NCBI GenBank assembly: GCA_016946835.1
Contig: JACVTC010000005.1
Location: 2,037,501 to 2,101,500 of the forward strand
Reading direction: 5' to 3'
Length of the DNA stretch: 64,000 nucleotides
DNA from: Neocallimastix lanati (nom. inval.)
Lineage: Eukaryota; Neocallimastigomycota; Neocallimastigomycetes; Neocallimastigales; Neocallimastigaceae
Positions 1 through 12,844 of this stretch are shown here, in pieces; the first letter of the stretch is position 1, and each line of letters starts with the position of its first letter. The notes under the pieces are model-generated. The model had not been told where the DNA came from. It worked only from the letters and a program-made list of their open reading frames with translations, and did no database searches. Both the position numbers and the translations under genes were made by a program.

Positions 1-113
1 AATTAAATTCTTATTACTAGTTTATTTTTGGATTTATTTACTTTTTTTTATTTTAAAAATAAAAAAAAATAAATTACTTTCGTATTTACGATTTTTTTAA
101 TAACTTAATAAAT

Positions 114-585
114 TTATAGAATTGTACAATTGCAAGAAGCATTCTTTTTAACGGTGTATGGATTTTCAACCTTTTCAAAGGAATCGAAAGATTTTGGAAT
201 CAAAGGATCATAATTACTTGTAGTATATTTTATTAAACTATTTATAGATTAATATAAATAATTTTTTATTAGTATTATCAAATAAAAAAATAATATTTTT
301 ATGATTATGATTTAAAATATATGTTTATACATACGAGGCAGCTGCTACAGAAACTAGTATAGTTGGATGATGTAATTGTTCCTTTAATTTAATAATATGA
401 TTGTTTAACTTTTGTAACTTTTGTTGTTGCTTAGCATAAGAAATCTTTGGATTTTGAACAGTATTATATACAGGTTGATGTATTGGATATTGGGAAGATT
501 GATAATTGTTGTAGTAATCATTAATGTACTGCTGTTCCATTAAATATTGCTGTTGTTGCTTGCTATTGTACATTGGCATAGCCAT
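114..585 (-). CDS. Heterotrimeric G-protein gamma subunit (two exons)
   Basis: Exon 1 is 585-335 and exon 2 is 237-114, giving 124 residues. The donor is GTATGT (334-329) and the acceptor TAG (240-238); the split codon is TC|T. Without splicing the frame stops just after the donor. Residues about 52-71 form a short coiled coil of the GGL type (KLQKLNNHIIKLKEQL), followed by a VSVAAASLI segment typical of fungal G-gamma. Exon 2 carries an N-Y-D-P-L-I-P segment and ends S-C-N-C-T-I-L. The last four residues are a CaaX box; Leu at the end suggests geranylgeranylation, and the Cys two residues upstream may be palmitoylated, as in yeast Ste18-type proteins. The family role is to anchor G-beta-gamma to the plasma membrane for receptor signalling. 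The N-terminus is Gln/Tyr/Asn-rich, about 45 residues, and of unknown role. The call rests on motif and length reading; the splice join is inferred. Confidence 0.8.
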
Positions 586-3485
586 TTTGATTTTTTTTTT
601 TAACTTAAATAAATTTATAAACTTTTTATAACTTTGAATTTAATTATTATTCTATAATTTTAATATTTTATTAATAAAAATATAATATAAAAACATTAAC
701 ATTTAATACTTATTATATTTTATATTATTTTCCAATTTCTTACTTCTTATAAAACTTATTTTACTTTATTAATAAATCTTCATATTTTTACTTCTATTTC
801 ATTTATAATATATTTTTATATACTTTAACTTCAAGTATCAATTACTATTTCAATTATTTTGACTATTCTTCAAATAATATTTTTTTTATATTTATTCCAT
901 AATTTTTACTTTTAATAATATTCTTTCTTTTTTTTTGTTATCTTTTCTTTATCAATTTAATATCTTTAAAATAAATTTTATTTATTTATTTTTTTTTCTC
1001 TTTGAAACATATATATTTTTTATTTTTTTTATTTTTTGAATGAATAAATATTATATTATAATTTTCATTTAAAAGTTTTTTTTTTTTTTTTTTAATAGTT
1101 TCTTCGTAATAATAAATACCTTTTATATATTTTTTTCTTCTTCCTTTTTTTTTTTTTTCTCTCTTTTTAAATAATTGCGTTTATTAAAAAAAGCAAAAAA
1201 AAAAAAAAAAAGACTTTTTTATCAAAATATTTTAAAATAAAAAAAAATAAAAAATTTGGAGAAGATTTTTTCTTTATAAATATAAACAAAAAAAACAAAA
1301 CTATATATATTATTTAATTATATATGATAACTATTATATATATGGTAACAATATAATATATATAATATACTAACAATATAATATGTAATATTATTAAATA
1401 AACTTTTAATAAAATAAAATATATAAATTAAATTGAATGTAATAAAATAAAATTAAATACAAATTAAAAAGAAATATTAAATATATTTTAGAATGAAATA
1501 TAAAATATAAAATAACTATATATATAATTGAATTTTAATTATTATTATTTATTATGTATTCATTATTAATTATTTATTTATTTTCTTTTCTACTTTTTAT
1601 TTAAAAAAAACTATAATAAAAATTATATAGATTAATATTGAAATAAAAATACTCTACAATTTACAATATATATTGTATACAATATAAAAAATTAATGTAT
1701 AAAAAATTAAATAGAAACATAAATGAAAATTATAAAAAAAAAAGTTCTAATTAATGTTGCCTAAAAAAAGTGTATATACATATATATTAAAGTATAGATA
1801 TAAAAAATATATATATAAATAACCATAATCATTAATTATTTATAATAAATAAATATATTTTTAAAACAAATTAATTAAAAAAATATTGAAAATCATATAT
1901 TAATAATATATATAATTATAAATAGTAGTCAATAGAAAAGATATTTAATATAAAATATATTAATATGAATCGAATATAGATTATATATATTACTAAATGA
2001 AAAAGAAAATTAGTTATATATATTAATAGGTCTAATTTAAATTAAATATATCGTATAATATATTTAAATAAAATAGTACAAATATATTAAATTTAATTAT
2101 TTATTATTTTATTATTTGTGAAAATAACAATATCATTCATATTAAAATATATATACTATATAATAATAATTATATTGCTTAAAATTTACAGATTATTTAA
2201 TAAAAATAGAGTTTGTGACCTATTTATTTTTTTTTTAAAAAAAAAGGTCTTTTTATTTTTAAAGTATTACAAAAAACTTTTATTTATTTTTTCAGAGTTA
2301 TTTAAATACAATTTAATATATATTTAATATATTTTAATATTGAGAATTAAGAAATACAAAAAAAAATTTCTAATTAAATATAATATTTAAACTTTATAAT
2401 TTATTATTATTTATTTTATTCTATGCATAATTTTAAGAGCTTTACTCAATTATTCATTAATTTAATTGAACATAATATTAAAAATAATTTTTTTTTTTTG
2501 TTTTTTTTTTTTATTTTTTATAAATTTCAATATTATGTTTTAATCGAATTATAAATTTATCATATATTATTAATATATATTATTTACATTAAAAATATAA
2601 ATTTTATATATAATAATATATTACTAATATATTTATATAAATTAAAATTTATTTTTATTTCTATTTTTTTTATTATTTAAACTTTATTATTTAAAAAAAA
2701 AAAAAAGAAATATGTCAATTCAACATATAAAAAAATAAAAAAAAAATTTAAAAAATATTTAAAAAATATTTAAAAAATATTTACCTTTTTTTTTTATAAT
2801 TTTATTTTTAAAATAGAATTTTATAATATATTTTTAAATATATTGATTATATATTTATTATTTATTTAGGAACAAATTTTAATCTTCCTAAATAATATAT
2901 TTTAAATTATATATATATTAATTATATGGTATGGATAAAATCCAGACAAAAATTAAATTTTATTATTTATTAATCTATATTAAATAAAAATAAATAGATA
3001 AAATGATAAAACACTTTTTATATTTTAAATATTTTTATCATAATTATAATAATAATAATAATAAATAATGTTTTATTATTTATAAATTTATTATATTTTA
3101 TTTTTATATTTATTATTAGTTTTTAAAATTATTGATTTTAAATTATATTTTTATATTCTTTAATAATTAAGAAAGAAAAAAATGAGACGAAGATTGAGGA
3201 TTGAGTTTAGCTTTAAATTACATATCTAGAACATGAAAGAATAATTGAATTTATATTTTTTTTTATTAATTATTCTAATTATTCATATTTATTTTAAAAA
3301 AACTATAAACAAAACAATAATTATTATATTAAGAAATAGAAGGGAAGAGATATTTTTTGTTTTTTTATACTTTTTGTGTTTTTTTAATTTTTTATTCATC
3401 AACGATTTAAGAACCATTCAAAAATTTTACTTTATATATATTATATTAATAATAATAATAATAATAATATTAATATTATTATATA
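586..3485. other. AT-rich intergenic DNA
   Basis: Almost pure A/T with T-runs (for example near 1077-1094) and A-runs. Hydrophobic open frames at 2118-2327 and 3245-3502 start at non-ATG codons or run through TTT/ATT-rich DNA and show no domain, so I do not call genes. A short higher-G stretch lies at 3178-3240 with nothing recognisable in it. Confidence 0.6.
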
Positions 3486-3728
3486 TGAAATATTTATTTT
3501 AGTATTAGTATATTATAATATGTGATGAAATATTTATTTTAGTATTAGTATATTATAATATGTGATGAAATATTTATTTTAGTATTAGTATATTATAATA
3601 TGTGATGAAATATTTATTTTAGTATTAGTATATTATAATATGTGATGAAATATTTATTTTAGTATTAGTATATTATAATATGTGATGAAATATTTATTTT
3701 AGTATTAGTATATTATGTGATGAAATAT
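3486..3728. repeat. 40-bp tandem repeat, about 6 copies
   Basis: The unit begins TGAAATATTTATTTTAGTAT and restarts at 3486, 3526, 3566, 3606, 3646 and 3686, a strict 40-bp period. The copies look identical until the last, which is shortened near 3715. Such homogeneity suggests recent expansion. Confidence 0.9.
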
Positions 3729-5171
3729 TTATTCTTAATTCGATTATTATTATGTATAATTGTTGATAACAAATATAAATTATTATTATCAATGATTTAT
3801 TATTATTTTATTTATTATTGATTTATCAATTATTAAATATTTATATTTTTACTTTTCATTAAAAAAAAAAAAAAAAAAGTTTATTATTTATTAATTTTAA
3901 TTAATTTATAAAATTTAAAAATAACTATTTATTTATTCAATACACTAGTTAAAATAAAATTAAAAATATAAAAAATAAAAACTATAAATATTTTATGTAT
4001 TATTATTATATATGAAGATAATTAATTAATTAATTAATCTCTAATATTAATTTTTCATATTTCATTTTTCATTTTTTTTTTTTTTCCTTTGTTGTTATTT
4101 TTAATTATTCAATAAAGTAAGTTAATTGAAATAGGTTTATGGTGTAATTATTTATAACTATTTATATCTTTAATTAAAATTTCAATTTTTCATCCATGAG
4201 AATTTAATGTTAACAATAATTTTTGTAACAATGTCAAATCCTATCAATTTATATATATATCGTTTTAATAGTTTACCAATCAATCAATAAATTAGTTATA
4301 GGGAAATAAATAAATAAATAAATAAAAAATAAATAAATAAATAATAAATAAATAAATAATAAATAAATATAATAGATTATTCGAAAAATTTAATATAGAG
4401 ATTATGTAATAACATTAATAATAATAATAAAAAAATACAAATAAAAATAATATAAAAGAAATATACATACACAAAAATAACAATTGAAAAACATCACTTT
4501 TATTAGTTATATAATATTTATATAATATTTATATAATATTTATATAATATTTATATAATATTTATATAATATTTATATAATATTTATATAATATTTATAT
4601 TTTAACTTAATCTAGAGTATTTAGAATGAATTATAAAAAAGAAAATAAATTCTATTTCAAAATAAAAGTTTACCATTATTTATTTCTATTATAAAATTCA
4701 TATTAATATATTTATAATTATCCTAATAAATTATATACTCTATTATCATATTAAATATTAATTAAAATTAATATTAATTGTAATAAACTTTTAAAGAAAT
4801 GTTAACTATATATTCTATAGTATTTTATATTTTCAAAACAAATATAATTCATATTTAATATTTACATCAAACTTTATTAGTTTAAAGTGAGGCTAAATTA
4901 ATAAAATAATTTTAAAATTAATCTTAATTTTTAAAGTGAGGCTAAATTAATAAAATAATTAAGAGAGAAATAAAAAAATAATAATAATAAAAAAAAAAAA
5001 AAGTTAATGTTTTTTCACTTATGTTTTATTACATATTAAGTAATATAACAAAATTAGAAATAAAAATTAATATGACATAAAACAAAAGTGGAAATAAAAG
5101 TTTATATTAATAGTAAAACATTAAGTAATAAAAGAGAAATATCATTGATTTACAAATACTACTTTTGGGGA
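3729..5171. repeat. AT-rich DNA with short tandem repeats
   Basis: Contains AAAT-type repeats (4305-4370), an 11-bp repeat built on TATAATATTTA (about 4507-4600, roughly 8 copies), and a direct duplication of AAAGTGAGGCTAAATTAATA at about 4884 and 4935. No gene seen. Confidence 0.6.
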
Positions 5172-6386
5172 ATGGATTTCGATGATGAGATGGATTGAGA
5201 GCCAACAGCAGAGGAAGATCGGCCAGTCAAAGCATTTAAATCAATGACTCGGTTGGAACGACAGAAGCGGGAATTGGAGAGATTATGTGAGCAATTTAAA
5301 CAAATTACTCAATCAAACAAGTCAGAATTACAAGAAAGACGGAAAATTTTTGAGCAAAAAGAGCCACATCGGGGAGAAATCTCAAGATCGGAAAACACAA
5401 AAATAACGAAAGAAATGGCATTTGCTGAATATCAGCAAGCTCTTAAAACATTACAGAAGAAATTAGACGAATCGACTCAAAGAGAGAATGCTCAGAAATT
5501 AAAGATAAAGGAATTGGAAAACGAAATACAGCAGCTACAGCAAGCAAAAAATGAAAGCTCAAAACAAAAATTTTCGCAATATGAAGAAGAAAGGAATCAA
5601 TCAAACACAAAACTTCAAAAAGAAGAATCCCACTGACACATTTACATTTAAACTTTCTTTAGGACGAGAAATAGCTTAACCTCATCGAAGGCTTAGTGGA
5701 GATGGAAATTAAAACATTGCTAAAATTGACAGCATCTCAAACTAAGTTATCACTGGAAAAGCAAGAACTGGAGAAAATATTAAAAGAACTAGAGCGAAAA
5801 CTCGAGCAGGCTAAAAAAAGAAATTAATAATCAGAAACAAATACTCGAGCAGGCTAACAAAAAAAAAAAAAAAAAAGAATAATCCGAAATATCAAACGAG
5901 CACTACGTCAAAAACCGAGCATGTTAACCATGAACAAATTCAAAAAATCTTGATGGAAGCAGTTATGATAAAAAATTTGTTAATTAAGAATATAAGACAT
6001 CCATTAATTTGTATCCTAATGGTCAAAAAACGTACAACACATCTACTATTTTGTTTTTGGTGTCTCAAAACGGAAATTTAGAAATAGTTAAATATCTAGT
6101 GAATCATGGTGCTGATATTAATAAATCGAATGCACTATATGCATCAGCAGAAAAAGGACATGAAAACATTGTTAAATGTTTGATTGAACATGGAGCGGAT
6201 GTTAACAAACAAAATGAAAACAGAACTACTCCTTTGGGGATTGCTAAATCAAAATTGCAAACACCGACGTTTTCAGAATTACAGAAGCAAAAATACCAAG
6301 AAATAATTAGCTATCTGATAAGTAAAGGAGCATATACTTCTGGAAAAATAGTACAACCAATAAAGAATTTCAATAGGAAATATTAG
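5172..6386 (+). pseudogene. Broken coiled-coil / ankyrin-repeat gene
   Basis: A clear rise in G+C marks old coding DNA. An ATG at 5172 starts M-D-F-D-D-E-M-D and hits an in-frame TGA at 5196; the same frame continues open from 5199 to 5636 as a charged coiled coil rich in Glu, Lys, Gln and Arg. After another stop, a TTCTTTAG acceptor-like site precedes a second coiled-coil block (about 5664-5829, itself with an internal TAG), then an A-run, then in another frame two ankyrin repeats with NGNLEIVKYLVNHGADIN and GHENIVKCLIEHGADVN signatures (about 6062-6210) and a third degenerate one, ending at 6386. Ankyrin repeats bind proteins; the large families of such genes are typical of gut fungi. At least three breaks argue for a dead gene, though a multi-exon gene with sequence error cannot be excluded. 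Confidence 0.7.
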
Positions 6387-6853
6387 ATAGGAAATATTAG
6401 AACCAGAAATACCCTCAACCATATTGAAAAAGTAGCTTTCAAATTACTATAAATTAAATTTAAACCTAAATATGAGTAGATATCTAATCTTTTTTTAAAA
6501 GGTTCATATTTGAGGTTCGTTCAGTATCGTTATCTGCCATTTAATTTCCTTTTTCGTTAAGTCCTTAGGTTTTTTGATTGTTGGATAATTCAATACTATT
6601 AAAACATAATAATAATATTAAAAATATATATATATTTATAAAATAAAATATTATAAATTAATATTGATTAATAATTGTATAAATATTGAGATTTATATAT
6701 ATATTTATACAAGTATTAATATAAATATAAATATAGAATTTTATTTATAAATATTTAAATCAATATTATTCTATTTTTTTTTTTTTTTTATTTATTTATT
6801 TAACAAAAATTTTATAATATTTTATTTTATTTAATATATTTAATATTATATTT

Positions 6854-6884
<31 letters not shown>

Positions 6885-9800
6885 TTAAAGAATTTTTTTT
6901 TTTTTTCTTAAATATAAATATTATCTATCTATAATATTATTATAATATCATTTTTCTCATATTAATAAATTAATTAAGTATTATGGTTAAATTTTAATTA
7001 TTAAAAAATAAAAAATATTTATATACTGATATAATAATATAAAAGTATAACTATTTTTTTTTATTAAAAAAAATATAATAATTTTGCAATTTTTATAAAT
7101 AAGTTAAAATTAATTGAATGGATGACAAATTAAAATTTTAAAATATAAAAATATATAAAAATTAACAGAAAAAAAATAAATTAAATAAAAAAAACACGAT
7201 TTTTTAATTTTTCACTTTTCATAATAACTAAATTATATTTTTAATTTAAAATAAATTAAATTAGTATATTGTGTAACTTAAATAAAATTTATTTTAATAT
7301 TTTTTTTAGTACATACATCAAGTAAAATATCATATGGAAATGGAGTTTGGAAATGTAATGATAATATATTATTATTATATAATTATATTATATACAATAT
7401 AAACATGAATACAAATGTTACTGTTTTTTTTTTTTTTTTTTATTATTATTATTATTAATTTTAATATTTAATTTTTATTTTGTACTTTATTTATTTATAT
7501 ATATATATATTTTTAGAAAAGAAAAAAAAAATTTTTATATGAAATGAATTTTGTTTTATATAAAATAGTATATTTAATTATTAGTTAATACAATAAAATA
7601 TTATATTTATATTTGATTTAATGTGATAAGAAAAGAACAAATAATTATTGAATAATAAATAATAAATAATAAATAATAAATAATTAAATAATAAATAATT
7701 AAATAATAAATAATAAATAATAAATAATAAATAATAAATAATAAATAATAAATAATAAATAATAAATAATAAATAATAAATAATAAATAATAAATAATAA
7801 ATAATAAATAATAAATAATAAATAATAAATAATAATAATAATAATAAATAATAAATAATAATAATAATAATAAATAATAAATAATTTAATAATTAAATAA
7901 TAAAATAATAAGTAATCATTAATAATAATTTTATTATTATTTTTTAAAAAAAATTAGAATTATATTTAAAGTGATAATTATAATTCAATTTATTAATATT
8001 TTAAAATAAAGTCCTATTGCTTTTAAATTTAAAGTGAATACTTTAAAAAAAATAATCTTGCATACTATTAATTCCTTCTTTATAGATTATTATACAAAGT
8101 TGCAAAATTATGATATTAATTGAAAAAAAAATTACATTTTTCTTTTTACCATGTAAAAGTTTAATTAAGAATACTACTAACAGTTACAGCTAGGTTTCAT
8201 TTAATTAGAAAAAAATTATCAATAGTTACAGTTATATTTTTTTTTATTATTCTATAAGTTAAAATTTATTTTATAGAATATACCAATAAAAAGTATATAT
8301 ACAAAAAAAAAAGTCATATTAATATTTATATATTTTTATTTGTATATATATTTATATATATTCGATTTATATAGAATAATTATTCTAAGAAATTAAAAGT
8401 TTCCATAGGGTTATTAATTTTTAATGTGAAAGTATTATCAATTCTATTAAATTATATTTAAAAATAGATTAATAGAATCAAAAATTACTTTTATTATTTA
8501 TTATTATTATTATTATTAATTATTATTATTATTTATTATTATTTATTATTATTTATTATTATTTATTATTATTTATTATTATTTATTATTATTTATTATT
8601 ATTTATTATTATTATTTATTATTTATTATTATTTATTATTTATTATTATTTATTAATAATATTATTATTATTATTTATTACTATTGATAAATGATTTTAA
8701 TATAATTTTTTATTATTATTTTTATCATTATTCTTAACAATATTATGTATATGTATATTGATTTTCTACTTTATTTAGTATTATATATTAGTTATTATTA
8801 TCAATTTTATAATATTATTTATTATGGTTAATAATAACTTTACTATTATTTATTTATTATTGTTATTTTTAATATAATTATTATTATTTTAATTATCAAT
8901 TATTTATTTATTAGTTCATTATTTTATCAATTAGTATCAAAATTTTATAAACTATTAATGAATTTAATAATTATTATTATTTATTATAATTTATTATTGT
9001 TATTATTACTATTACTATTATTTCATTATGACAAATAATTAATACTGATTAATTATTTGTATTTTGTATTCTTAAACATATTTTTTTCATTTTTTTCATG
9101 TAAAATTTAATTTTCAAAGTAAAAATTTTTATATTAATAAAATATATAACCATTTCATTTATTTAAATAAATACATTAAAAATGTTGAATTTCTATTAAT
9201 TATAATAAAGATTAATAAATAATTATAATATCGATAATATCAGTAATAATAATGTAATAATAATAATACAGAAAGAAATTTTTTTTTATAAAAGATACAT
9301 TTATTTTTATTAATACTATATTAAATATATTTAAAAAAAATTTTTTAATTATATTATTATGTAAAGTCTTTATATAATAATAATGTATATATCTATATTA
9401 AATTTTAAAAGATCATAATTATAATTTTTTTTAAAATTGTACAATACTAGTAAAGCTTTTAATATATATATAAATAAAAATATTATATATATATTAAAAG
9501 CTTCAATTATATTCAAAATTTGAATATATATATATCTTTATTCTTAAAAAAAAATACTTTTATTAATGACTAATTAAAGTATTTTAATTAAAAGCTTCCT
9601 AAATTGATATTTAAATATATGAATAATAAAATTATGTAGTAATTATTTTTATTTTTAGTTTATTTTTTATTATTATTATTTTTTAATTTTTATTAAAAAT
9701 TTTATATAAAGTATATTAAAAAAAAAAAAAAAAAGTTTTATATTTAATATTTAATATTAATTTAAATCCACATAAAAATTTGGAGAATAATAGGACTTTT

Positions 9801-9963
9801 CAAAAAAAAAAAAATTTTTATTATTTTATTTCATTTTATTTTTTTTTTTTTTTGCTACTATCTAATCTAGATTAATACAAAGCCATACTTATTGATTACA
9901 AAGTAATTTAAAGTTATAATCATTGAATTTCAATCATTAATACTTTAATGAGGAGAATATTCC

Positions 9964-9999
<36 letters not shown>

Positions 10000-10484
10000 A
10001 TTTGGATTTTAGGGGGAAATAGGCAAAATAAAATAAAGAGCATAATATATTTATGGAAAGTTACTTAACTGATTTTTTATACTGATTATTAAAAATTATA
10101 TATATATATATATTTTTCTTTAGTGAATGAATAAAAATAACCTAAATAGAGAAAATTAGTGAAAATTAGCCTTCAAGAAGAAATTAACTGAAATATTAAA
10201 TATTATTTTTATGAAACAATTTACATTATTCATAAAAAAGTTTAATTGGATGGAATAAAAAAAAAAAAACTGACAAATATATATATAAAAGAAAAATAAC
10301 GAAAAGTATTATAAAAAATAAAAAGATTTAAGAATGTTATTAAATTATACATTTTTGTCTTTATTTATGTTGTTATGGTAAATAAAATATTTATCTAACG
10401 AATATAATAGAGTTTAATAAATATATTTAATATATAATTAATATATTTATTAATAAATTTTTTTTTTTTTTTTTTTTTCAGCAA
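6387..10484. repeat. Long AT-rich intergenic region with microsatellites
   Basis: Holds ATTT repeats (6848-6888), an AAATAAT seven-base repeat (about 7650-7885), an ATTTATTATT ten-base repeat (about 8520-8660) and a perfect inverted repeat listed separately at 9453-9503. No coding signal on either strand. Confidence 0.65.
9453..9503. repeat. Perfect 20-bp inverted repeat
   Basis: AAGCTTTTAATATATATATA (9453-9472) is mirrored by its exact reverse complement at 9484-9503, with an 11-base loop. A third TTAAAAGCTT copy lies near 9589. No gene lies beside it. Confidence 0.8.
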
Positions 10485-10911
10485 AAAGAGCCAACGAGGT
10501 TTTGCTTTGCGGCTGCAGTGCCGAACCCAGTGATCTCTGTGAGTTCGAGGTACGTACACCATGTATGGATCGATGCACAGCATTTACTTTTATTGAAGAG
10601 GGTTAAAGACCAGAATTATTTGAATTATTGGATAGGGAAATTTTTTTCATATCTGAAGAAAATTTTATTGAATGAATGATAGGACAATGATATAAAAGCA
10701 ATTGAAAATCAGGATAACGACCAAACTGAAGAAAATGAATTCCAAGGAGCTTATTGTAATGGTTTGTCAGAATTTAAAATGGAAAAAAAAAAAATGTTAA
10801 ATTGACCTTGATATTGATTTAAACTATGATAATTTCTGGACAATTGATTACCCAACTAATTATCCAATTGATTATCCAACAGATTATTCAATGGATTATT
10901 CAATTGAATAA

Positions 10912-10914
<3 letters not shown>
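10485..10914 (+). pseudogene. Decayed gene with Cys-rich segment and DYP repeats
   Basis: After a T-run ending in CAG, a higher-G+C segment reads A-K-R-A-N-E-V-L-L-C-G-C-S-A-E-P and continues through further Cys residues to a TAA near 10604. Further on, an acidic segment (about 10682-10800) is open but breaks at a 12-base A-run. In a shifted frame the sequence ends with four-residue repeats of the (I/T)-(D/N)-Y-P type, a 12-bp minisatellite at about 10850-10905, and a TAA near 10911. I do not recognise the family. A long A-run at the break fits slippage-driven decay; splicing might rescue parts. Confidence 0.45.
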
Positions 10915-10951
<37 letters not shown>

Positions 10952-10966
10952 GACTTAGAGAATAAC

Positions 10967-11225
10967 TTTCTTTAATTTATAATAATAATAAAATTACATG
11001 ATTTTAAAGAAAAAAAAAAAAAATATAATAAAATACATGAAATAAAATATTATATATTTTGTTATGATAAAAAGTGCGTTAGAAGCAATAGTTTCTTTAA
11101 TTTATAATAATAATAAAATTACATGATTTTAAAGAAAAAAAAAAAAAAAAAAATAAAATAAAATACATGAAATAAAATATTATATATTTTGTTATGATAA
11201 AAAGTGCGTTAGAAGCAATAGTTTC
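10967..11225. repeat. Tandem duplication of about 125 bp
   Basis: The block starting TTTCTTTAATTTATAATAAT at 10967 is repeated from 11092; the two copies differ mainly in the length of an A-run. It ends with GCGTTAGAAGCAATAG. The duplicated block overlaps the 3' end of the minus-strand open segment described at 11210-11402. Confidence 0.85.
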
Positions 11226-11402
11226 TAATTTTTTCCCATTCATCGACGATAACACTGTATCCATTATGGCGAGTAATAATTTCAGTATTAGTGTTATCAA
11301 CCGAATCTGTATCAGATCTTTCACCGGGAGGTGAAAATCTATGCCTTATTCCGTTCATAGCAATGGTAGATTCAACGGAATACCATTTCATTATCAATCT
11401 AA
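11210..11402 (-). pseudogene. Orphan terminal-exon-like segment
   Basis: On the minus strand an ATCTTTTTTTAG acceptor-like site at about 11403 is followed by an open frame of about 58 residues that starts MKWYSVESTIAMNGIRHRF and ends with a TAA near 11212. G+C is higher than in flanking DNA. Further plus-strand scraps with coding character lie at 11570-11760 (one reads RWIPFDNSTDDDYVKMIQKM), ending in a long A-run. Family unknown; probably an exon of a decayed gene. Confidence 0.35.
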
Positions 11403-11690
11403 AAAAAGATCGATAAATTAATGGTATTACGTATGTTAGAAACTCCGAAATCCCCCCAAAAAAAAATATGGAACAGTCGATCGACAAAAGTTGAACTTTG
11501 ATTAAAAATATTGTCAACTAATTGTCTTTGCTTCCCATCATTAAGTTTAATTTTTTTTTTTTTTCATATATAGAATGCTCACCAAGAAGAGCTGAATTAA
11601 ATCCTAAATTGGTAGTCCAACTAATTTAAAGGATGGATTCCATTTGATAATTCTACTGATGATGATTATGTAAAAATGATTCAGAAAATG

Positions 11691-11721
<31 letters not shown>

Positions 11722-11760
11722 AGATAACGAAGTTGAGGCCACAATTACTACTGAAGATGA

Positions 11761-11836
11761 TAAGTATTAGTAAAGGAAAATAAATAATAATGAATTCTGA
11801 TTAATTTTCATTTTTATAACTAACGTAAAATATATC

Positions 11837-11868
<32 letters not shown>

Positions 11869-11930
11869 ATAATTACTATAACTAAGATTATGAAAAGTAT
11901 GCCTGTAACAATTTTCTAATAAATATTTCT

Positions 11931-11965
<35 letters not shown>

Positions 11966-12027
11966 TAATAATAATAATAATAATAAATAAGGAGTATATG
12001 TACAAAAAGAAAATAAATAAAAAAATG

Positions 12028-12059
<32 letters not shown>

Positions 12060-12132
12060 TAAATATATAATTAATTATATGGTTATTATTATTATTTTTT
12101 TTTTTTATCAAAATAATATTAAAATAATATAA

Positions 12133-12170
<38 letters not shown>

Positions 12171-12422
12171 TATTATTTACGGAATGATATTGAATTATTA
12201 TTATTATTTACTTATTTACTTATTTACTTATTTCTATTTTATTTTTTATTTTGTTTTATTATTTACTTGTATTTTTTATTTTATTTTATTATTATTATTA
12301 TTATTATTATTTTTTTTTTCTTTTTTTTTAAAAAAAAAAAAAAAAAATGTTTCAAAAAACTAATCTAATAACTAAATGTAATTATTAACGTATTAATTAT
12401 TATTATTATTATTACAATTACT

Positions 12423-12459
<37 letters not shown>

Positions 12460-12751
12460 GTTTTGTTTTGTTTTGTTTTTATCTTTGTTTCGCCTTTTTT
12501 ATTATTTTAAAATTTAGAATAAAAAAAAAAAAAAACAAAAAACAAAAAAATAGAAAAAATAGAAAAAGACGATAATATTGATAAAAAATATATATATGAA
12601 AAAAAAAAAAAATATATATATATATATATAATGATGTGAAAAAAGAATATTTAATACAGATTATTATTATTTAATCTTAATTCATTTTTATTATTATTAT
12701 ATTATTATTATTATTATAATTTTTTTTCTTTATTTATTTATTTTTCTCTTT

Positions 12752-12796
<45 letters not shown>

Positions 12797-12844
12797 CTTT
12801 TTATTTTTATTTATTTTTTTTTATTCTTTTTATTTTTATTCTAT
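11761..12844. repeat. Homopolymer- and TAA-rich region
   Basis: Dense A- or T-runs of 20-35 bases (about 11838-11865, 11936-11960, 12137-12168, 12427-12454, 12758-12793), AAT repeats, and TTTTG repeats at 12460-12480. It lies downstream of the first chitin synthase and no gene is visible. Confidence 0.7.

Noticed and set aside
2118-3502. Small hydrophobic genes at 2118-2327 and 3245-3502
   Set aside because: Non-ATG starts, Phe/Ile/Tyr/Leu low complexity expected from A/T-only DNA, and no domain; the second runs into the 40-bp repeat.
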